Shown here one piece after another: positions 60,432-64,000 of a stretch of 64,000 nt of DNA. The notes under the pieces are model-generated. The model did no database searches. It saw only the letters and a program-made list of their open reading frames with translations, and was not told the origin of the DNA. Source of the DNA: an uncultured Gammaproteobacteria bacterium (GTDB lineage Bacteria; Pseudomonadota; Gammaproteobacteria; Arenicellales; JAANXG01). The stretch covers positions 1 to 64,000 of the forward strand of contig CAMYJT010000012.1 of assembly GCA_947258785.1 (NCBI GenBank), given 5' to 3'. Position 1 is the stretch's first letter, and each line of letters opens with the position of its first letter. The position numbers were made by a program, and so were the translations under genes.

Positions 60432-62792
60432 TTACTGTTCTTGCCCGGCCAGATAGAGCCAAGTCTCCACCACCGTATCCGGATTGAGCGAAACGCTGCC
60501 TATCCCCTCGTCCATCAACCAACGGGCCAGGTCCGGATGATCGGAAGGGCCCTGACCGCATATGCCGACGTATTTTCCCGCCTTGTTGCAGGCCGTGATG
60601 GCGAGATGGAGGAGCGCCTTGACCGCCGGATCGCGCTCGTCAAACAGGTGGGCAATGACGCCGGAGTCGCGGTCCAGGCCGAGGGTTAATTGGGTCAGAT
60701 CGTTGGAACCGATGGAAAACCCATCGAAGCGCTGCAGATACTGGTCCGCCAGCAGCGCGTTCGACGGAATTTCACACATCATGATTACCTTGAGCCCATG
60801 CTGACCGCGGCGCAGGCCGTTTTCTGCGAGCAGGTCGATCACCCCGTCGGCTTCAACCAGGGTGCGCACGAACGGCACCATAATCCACAGATTGGTCATG
60901 CCCATCTCCCGATGAACATACCGCAAGGCGCGGCATTCCAATTCAAAGCAGGCCTGGAACGACTCGTCGAGGTACCGTGAGGCGCCGCGGAAGCCGAGCA
61001 TCGGGTTTTCTTCGTCCGGCTCGTACAGTTCACCGCCGATCATGTTGACGTACTCGTTGGACTTAAAATCCGACAATCGCACGATCACCGGATTTGGGGC
61101 GAAAGCCGCCGTCAGGGTGGCAACGCCCTCGACCAGTTTCTGCACATAAAACTCCACCGGGTTCGGATAGCCGGCGGCGCGCCGATCTATTTCCGCTTGT
61201 AAATCCGCGTCCACCCGGTCGTAGTTCAACAACGCTTTGGGATGGATGCCGATGGTGTTGTTGATGATGAATTCCAATCTGGCCAGACCCACACCCGAAT
61301 TAGGCAATCGCTGGAAATCGAAGGCCCGATCCGGATTGCCGATGTTCATGGTAATCTTGAACGGTAACTCCGGCATCGAGGCCAGGCTGATTTCCCGCAC
61401 CTCGTAGTTCAGGACACCGTCGTAGATGTAACCGGTATCTCCCTGGGCACAGGAGACCGTGACCGCGGCGCCGTCGTCGAGCTTGTCCGTAGCGTCGCCG
61501 CATCCCACCACCGCCGGCACACCGAGTTCGCGGGCGACGATGGCCGCGTGACAGGTTCGTCCGCCCCGGTTGGTGACAATCGCCGCGGCGCGTTTCATGA
61601 CCGGCTCCCAGTCCGGGTCGGTCATGTCCGTGACCAACACATCGCCTTCACGGACCGTCGACAGCTGCTCGATGTTGGGTACAATACGCACCGGACCGGC
61701 GCCGATGCGTTGGCCAATACTGCGTCCGGTGACCAGCGCACGGCCGCTTTCCTCGAGGTGGTACCGGGTCAAGACGCGCTTGTCACCGCGGCTTTCCACC
61801 GTCTCCGGACGGGCCTGCAGTATGTAAAGACGCCCATCGCTGCCGTCCTTACCCCATTCGACGTCCATCGGCCGGCCGTAGTGGTTTTCGATGGCAATCG
61901 CCATCCTGGCCAGCTCGAGCACGTCGTCGTCGGTCAGCGAGAACGCCAAGCGGTCGGTTTCCGCCACCTCCACCGTGGTCACCGCGTCCGCATAGCCATA
62001 GACCATCTTGATCGCTTTGCTGCCCAGAGTGCGGCGCAGGATGGCGGGTCTGCCCGCTTTCAGCGTTGGTTTGTGAATGTAAAACTCATCCGGATTGACC
62101 GATCCTTGGACCACGCATTCGCCGAGACCATAAGACGCGGTAATCAACACCACATCGGGAAATCCAGACTCCGTGTCGATACTGAACATCACGCCGCTGA
62201 CGCCGAGATCGCTGCGCACCATGCGCTGGACGCCCACTGACAGTGCAATCTGGCCATGGTCGAAGCCTTGGTGCACGCGGTAAGCAATGGCGCGGTCGTT
62301 GAACAGAGACGCAAACACCGATTTCACCGCGAGCATCAACGCACCACGGCCTCGAACATTGAGAAAGGTCTCTTGTTGTCCGGCAAACGAGGCCTCCGGC
62401 AGGTCTTCAGCGGTGGCGGACGAGCGTACCGCCACCGTGATGTCGGCACCGGCTTCGGCCACCAGTGTGTCGTAGGCCGCCGAGACCCCGCCTGCCAGGG
62501 CGGCCGGCAGTTCGGCGTCCATCATCCACTGCCGGACTTCCGCCCCGCATTGCGCCAGCGCGTCGATATCGTCGACATCGAGCCCCGCCAGCCGCCGTCC
62601 GATACGCCGCTGCAGCCCCGCTTGAGTCAGAAAGTCCCGGAAAGCGGCGGCGGTAGTGGCGAAACCGTTCGGCACCGAAATGCCGGTGGAGGATAGATGC
62701 CGAATCATCTCACCCAGCGAGGCATTCTTGCCCCCGACGCGGGCGACGTCGGCCATGTCCAGCGAATCGAACCACAGGATGTACTCGTTCAT
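60432..62792 (-). CDS. ppsA: Phosphoenolpyruvate synthase
   Basis: PpsA makes phosphoenolpyruvate from pyruvate with ATP going to AMP and phosphate, a gluconeogenic step. The 786-residue protein has the ATP-grasp domain ([60 protein letters not shown]), the phosphohistidine swivel domain [20 protein letters not shown] with the catalytic His, and the PEP-binding barrel with [20 protein letters not shown] and [23 protein letters not shown] before ATG 62792 fixes the start. It is divergent from ppsR, the usual pair, and PpsR controls it by phosphorylation. Confidence 0.97.
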   Translation of the reverse strand: MNEYILWFDSLDMADVARVGGKNASLGEMIRHLSSTGISVPNGFATTAAAFRDFLTQAGLQRRIGRRLAGLDVDDIDALAQCGAEVRQWMMDAELPAALAGGVSAAYDTLVAEAGADITVAVRSSATAEDLPEASFAGQQETFLNVRGRGALMLAVKSVFASLFNDRAIAYRVHQGFDHGQIALSVGVQRMVRSDLGVSGVMFSIDTESGFPDVVLITASYGLGECVVQGSVNPDEFYIHKPTLKAGRPAILRRTLGSKAIKMVYGYADAVTTVEVAETDRLAFSLTDDDVLELARMAIAIENHYGRPMDVEWGKDGSDGRLYILQARPETVESRGDKRVLTRYHLEESGRALVTGRSIGQRIGAGPVRIVPNIEQLSTVREGDVLVTDMTDPDWEPVMKRAAAIVTNRGGRTCHAAIVARELGVPAVVGCGDATDKLDDGAAVTVSCAQGDTGYIYDGVLNYEVREISLASMPELPFKITMNIGNPDRAFDFQRLPNSGVGLARLEFIINNTIGIHPKALLNYDRVDADLQAEIDRRAAGYPNPVEFYVQKLVEGVATLTAAFAPNPVIVRLSDFKSNEYVNMIGGELYEPDEENPMLGFRGASRYLDESFQACFELECRALRYVHREMGMTNLWIMVPFVRTLVEADGVIDLLAENGLRRGQHGLKVIMMCEIPSNALLADQYLQRFDGFSIGSNDLTQLTLGLDRDSGVIAHLFDERDPAVKALLHLAITACNKAGKYVGICGQGPSDHPDLARWLMDEGIGSVSLNPDTVVETWLYLAGQEQ

Positions 62793-62885
62793 CGAAACTC
62801 CTTCACTAGCGGTGTGAATGTGTGACAATCGACGCCTACGGCATCACCGGGTCTCCCCGGTGCCGAACGAACGACGAGGAGTGTC

Positions 62886-63704
62886 ATGACCGAACGTTAC
62901 GCGTTTATTGTATCGGACCGGACCGGCATCACGGCCGAAACCATGGGTCATATGCTGCTCAGCCAGTTTCCGCACCTGCAGTTCAAGACCGTGCCCCTGC
63001 CGTTTGTCGATACCGATGACAAAGCGGAAGACGCCGTGCGACGGATAAACATGACGGCCGCCGCGGGCGGACCGCCGTTAATCTTTGCCACACTGGTGGA
63101 CGACAAGATACGGGAAACGATTTCCCGCAGCAACGGTGTCTTTTTTGATCTATTCAATCAGTTCCTGGGTCCATTAGAGCGGGCGCTGGGCAGCGAGTCG
63201 TCGCACACCGTGGGCAGATCGCATGGGGTGGTGGACCCACTCAAATACACCAGCCGGATTGCGGCGGTGAACTTCTCGCTGCGCACCGACGACGGCGTGC
63301 ACGTGGCCGACTACGGCCAGGCCTCGTTGATCATCGTCGGTGTGTCACGTACGGGTAAGACGCCAACATGCCTGTATCTGGCGCTGCATTTCGGAACCTT
63401 CGCGGCCAATTATCCACTCACCGTCAAAGATCTGGACGCGGGTCATCTGCCCCGGCACATCGGCAACTATCGGCACAAGGTCTACGGCTTGACCATTGAA
63501 CCCGAGCGCTTGATGCAGATCCGGCAGGAACGCTTCGCGAAGGGGAGTTACGCACAGCTCAATCAGTGCCGGTATGAAGTCGCGCAAGCGGAGGCGCTGT
63601 TCCGGCGAGACAAGATTCCCCACCTTAATACCACCTCCAAGTCCGTCGAAGAAATCGCCACGACAATACTGTACCGGGCCAAGCTCAAGCGGGATCTGCT
63701 GTGA
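62886..63704 (+). CDS. ppsR: PEP synthase regulatory protein PpsR
   Basis: PpsR is a bifunctional kinase and phosphotransferase that inactivates PpsA by ADP-dependent Thr phosphorylation and reactivates it with phosphate. The 272-residue DUF299-family protein has RYAFIVSDRTGITAETMGHM, the P-loop IIVGVSRTGKTPTCLYLAL, NYPLTVKDLDAGHLPRHIGN and RYEVAQAEALFRRDKIPHLN with SVEEIATTIL. It is divergent from ppsA across 93 bases, as in many gammaproteobacteria. Confidence 0.96.
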   Translation: MTERYAFIVSDRTGITAETMGHMLLSQFPHLQFKTVPLPFVDTDDKAEDAVRRINMTAAAGGPPLIFATLVDDKIRETISRSNGVFFDLFNQFLGPLERALGSESSHTVGRSHGVVDPLKYTSRIAAVNFSLRTDDGVHVADYGQASLIIVGVSRTGKTPTCLYLALHFGTFAANYPLTVKDLDAGHLPRHIGNYRHKVYGLTIEPERLMQIRQERFAKGSYAQLNQCRYEVAQAEALFRRDKIPHLNTTSKSVEEIATTILYRAKLKRDLL

Positions 63705-63953
63705 GTCCCTGCGGCGACGGTGCGGAAGGGTGTTTTGGCAGCGGTGATGTGGAACCGCCGGAATGACAATCTACGTAAAAATGGTAAAAATAGATGCCTG
63801 TAAAAGAGGTCGTAGACAAGCGGGCGCGGAGTCGGTGACCAACACGGTAGCGATTCCGATACCGATCCAAACCGAACCTGATTCGGCGCAGTCTTCACAC
63901 AGGGCTCGCAAGTGGACGACCCGTTTAACTTTATATTCAGATATTCTTGGACC

Positions 63954-64000
63954 ATGCCGATATACGAATTTTACTGCGAGGACTGCCACACGATCTTTAA
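63954..64000 (+). CDS. FmdB-type zinc-ribbon protein, 5' end only
   Basis: The last 47 bases encode MPIYEFYCEDCHTIF, the characteristic start of FmdB-family putative regulatory proteins, small cytosolic zinc-ribbon proteins whose first CxxC is visible here. The gene is cut by the window edge. The 249 bases between ppsR and this start contain no supported gene; TTTAACTTTATATTCAGATA just upstream may hold a promoter. Confidence 0.85.
   Translation, partial: MPIYEFYCEDCHTIF

Noticed and set aside
1..64000. CRISPR array, prophage or restriction-modification system
   Set aside because: No regularly spaced short direct repeats, phage structural genes, integrases, methylases or restriction enzymes were seen anywhere in the window.

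Overview
The window reads as one contiguous stretch of chromosome from an uncultivated or poorly described sulfur-oxidising gammaproteobacterium. The gammaproteobacterial signature is the order ygfA, 6S RNA, zapA and a TIGR02449-type gene on the minus strand, divergent from ygfB, pepP, ubiH and a second ubiquinone-type hydroxylase. The sulfur signature is aprBA (adenylylsulfate reductase) at 52-54.5 kb. Coding density is high, GC is moderately high, and nearly every gene is recognisable housekeeping or central metabolism. No phage, CRISPR array, plasmid gene or intact transposase was seen.

Layout. 0-6 kb: tRNA-Phe, yggX, a mutY broken by an exact 22-bp tandem duplication, a TIR-membrane-pYEATS protein, tRNA-Gly, thiSG, trmB, a small zinc-ribbon protein and a glycoside-hydrolase-like protein. 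6-15.5 kb: an organic-acid locus with a TRAP transporter (dctPQM), enoyl-CoA hydratase and class III CoA-transferase, plus a serine/alanine-glyoxylate-type aminotransferase divergent from a large FAD/Fe-S 2-hydroxyacid dehydrogenase. 15.5-18 kb: rpiA and an unknown membrane protein. 18-30.5 kb: a phosphopantetheinyl transferase, an ElyC/YdcF-like protein, a cyclophilin, an EVE protein, the ygfA-ssrS-zapA / ygfB-pepP-ubi block and a CPA1 antiporter. Copies of a dispersed terminal-inverted-repeat element lie in the gaps. 28.6-33.3 kb: an iron region with a PhnD-like binding protein, fur, and a ferric-iron ABC permease and binding protein, with Fur-box-like sites.

33.5-38.6 kb holds the glycine cleavage genes gcvT-H-PA-PB, with thiol peroxidase tpx inserted between PA and PB. 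38.7-50.7 kb holds a PfkB kinase, a VOC protein, a second-type EF-G, an EamA permease, an NADP isocitrate dehydrogenase fused to two CBS domains, a gamma-glutamyltransferase without signal peptide, a periplasmic unknown, a YyaL/SPATA20-type protein and lgt. 50.8-57.8 kb holds two small unknowns, aprBA, a YkgJ cysteine-cluster protein, a phosphoesterase and a stand-alone 5'-3' exonuclease. 57.9-64 kb holds an exeA/gspB secretion-assembly pair, ppsA divergent from its regulator ppsR, and the first codons of an FmdB-type zinc-ribbon gene at the edge.

The strongest leads are the mutY duplication (removing one copy restores a normal MutY reading frame exactly), the TIR-TM-pYEATS protein, the isocitrate dehydrogenase-CBS fusion, and the inverted-repeat element, two copies of which share a nearly identical 111-bp segment in opposite orientation 12 kb apart. 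I did not find a clear new multi-gene defence system.
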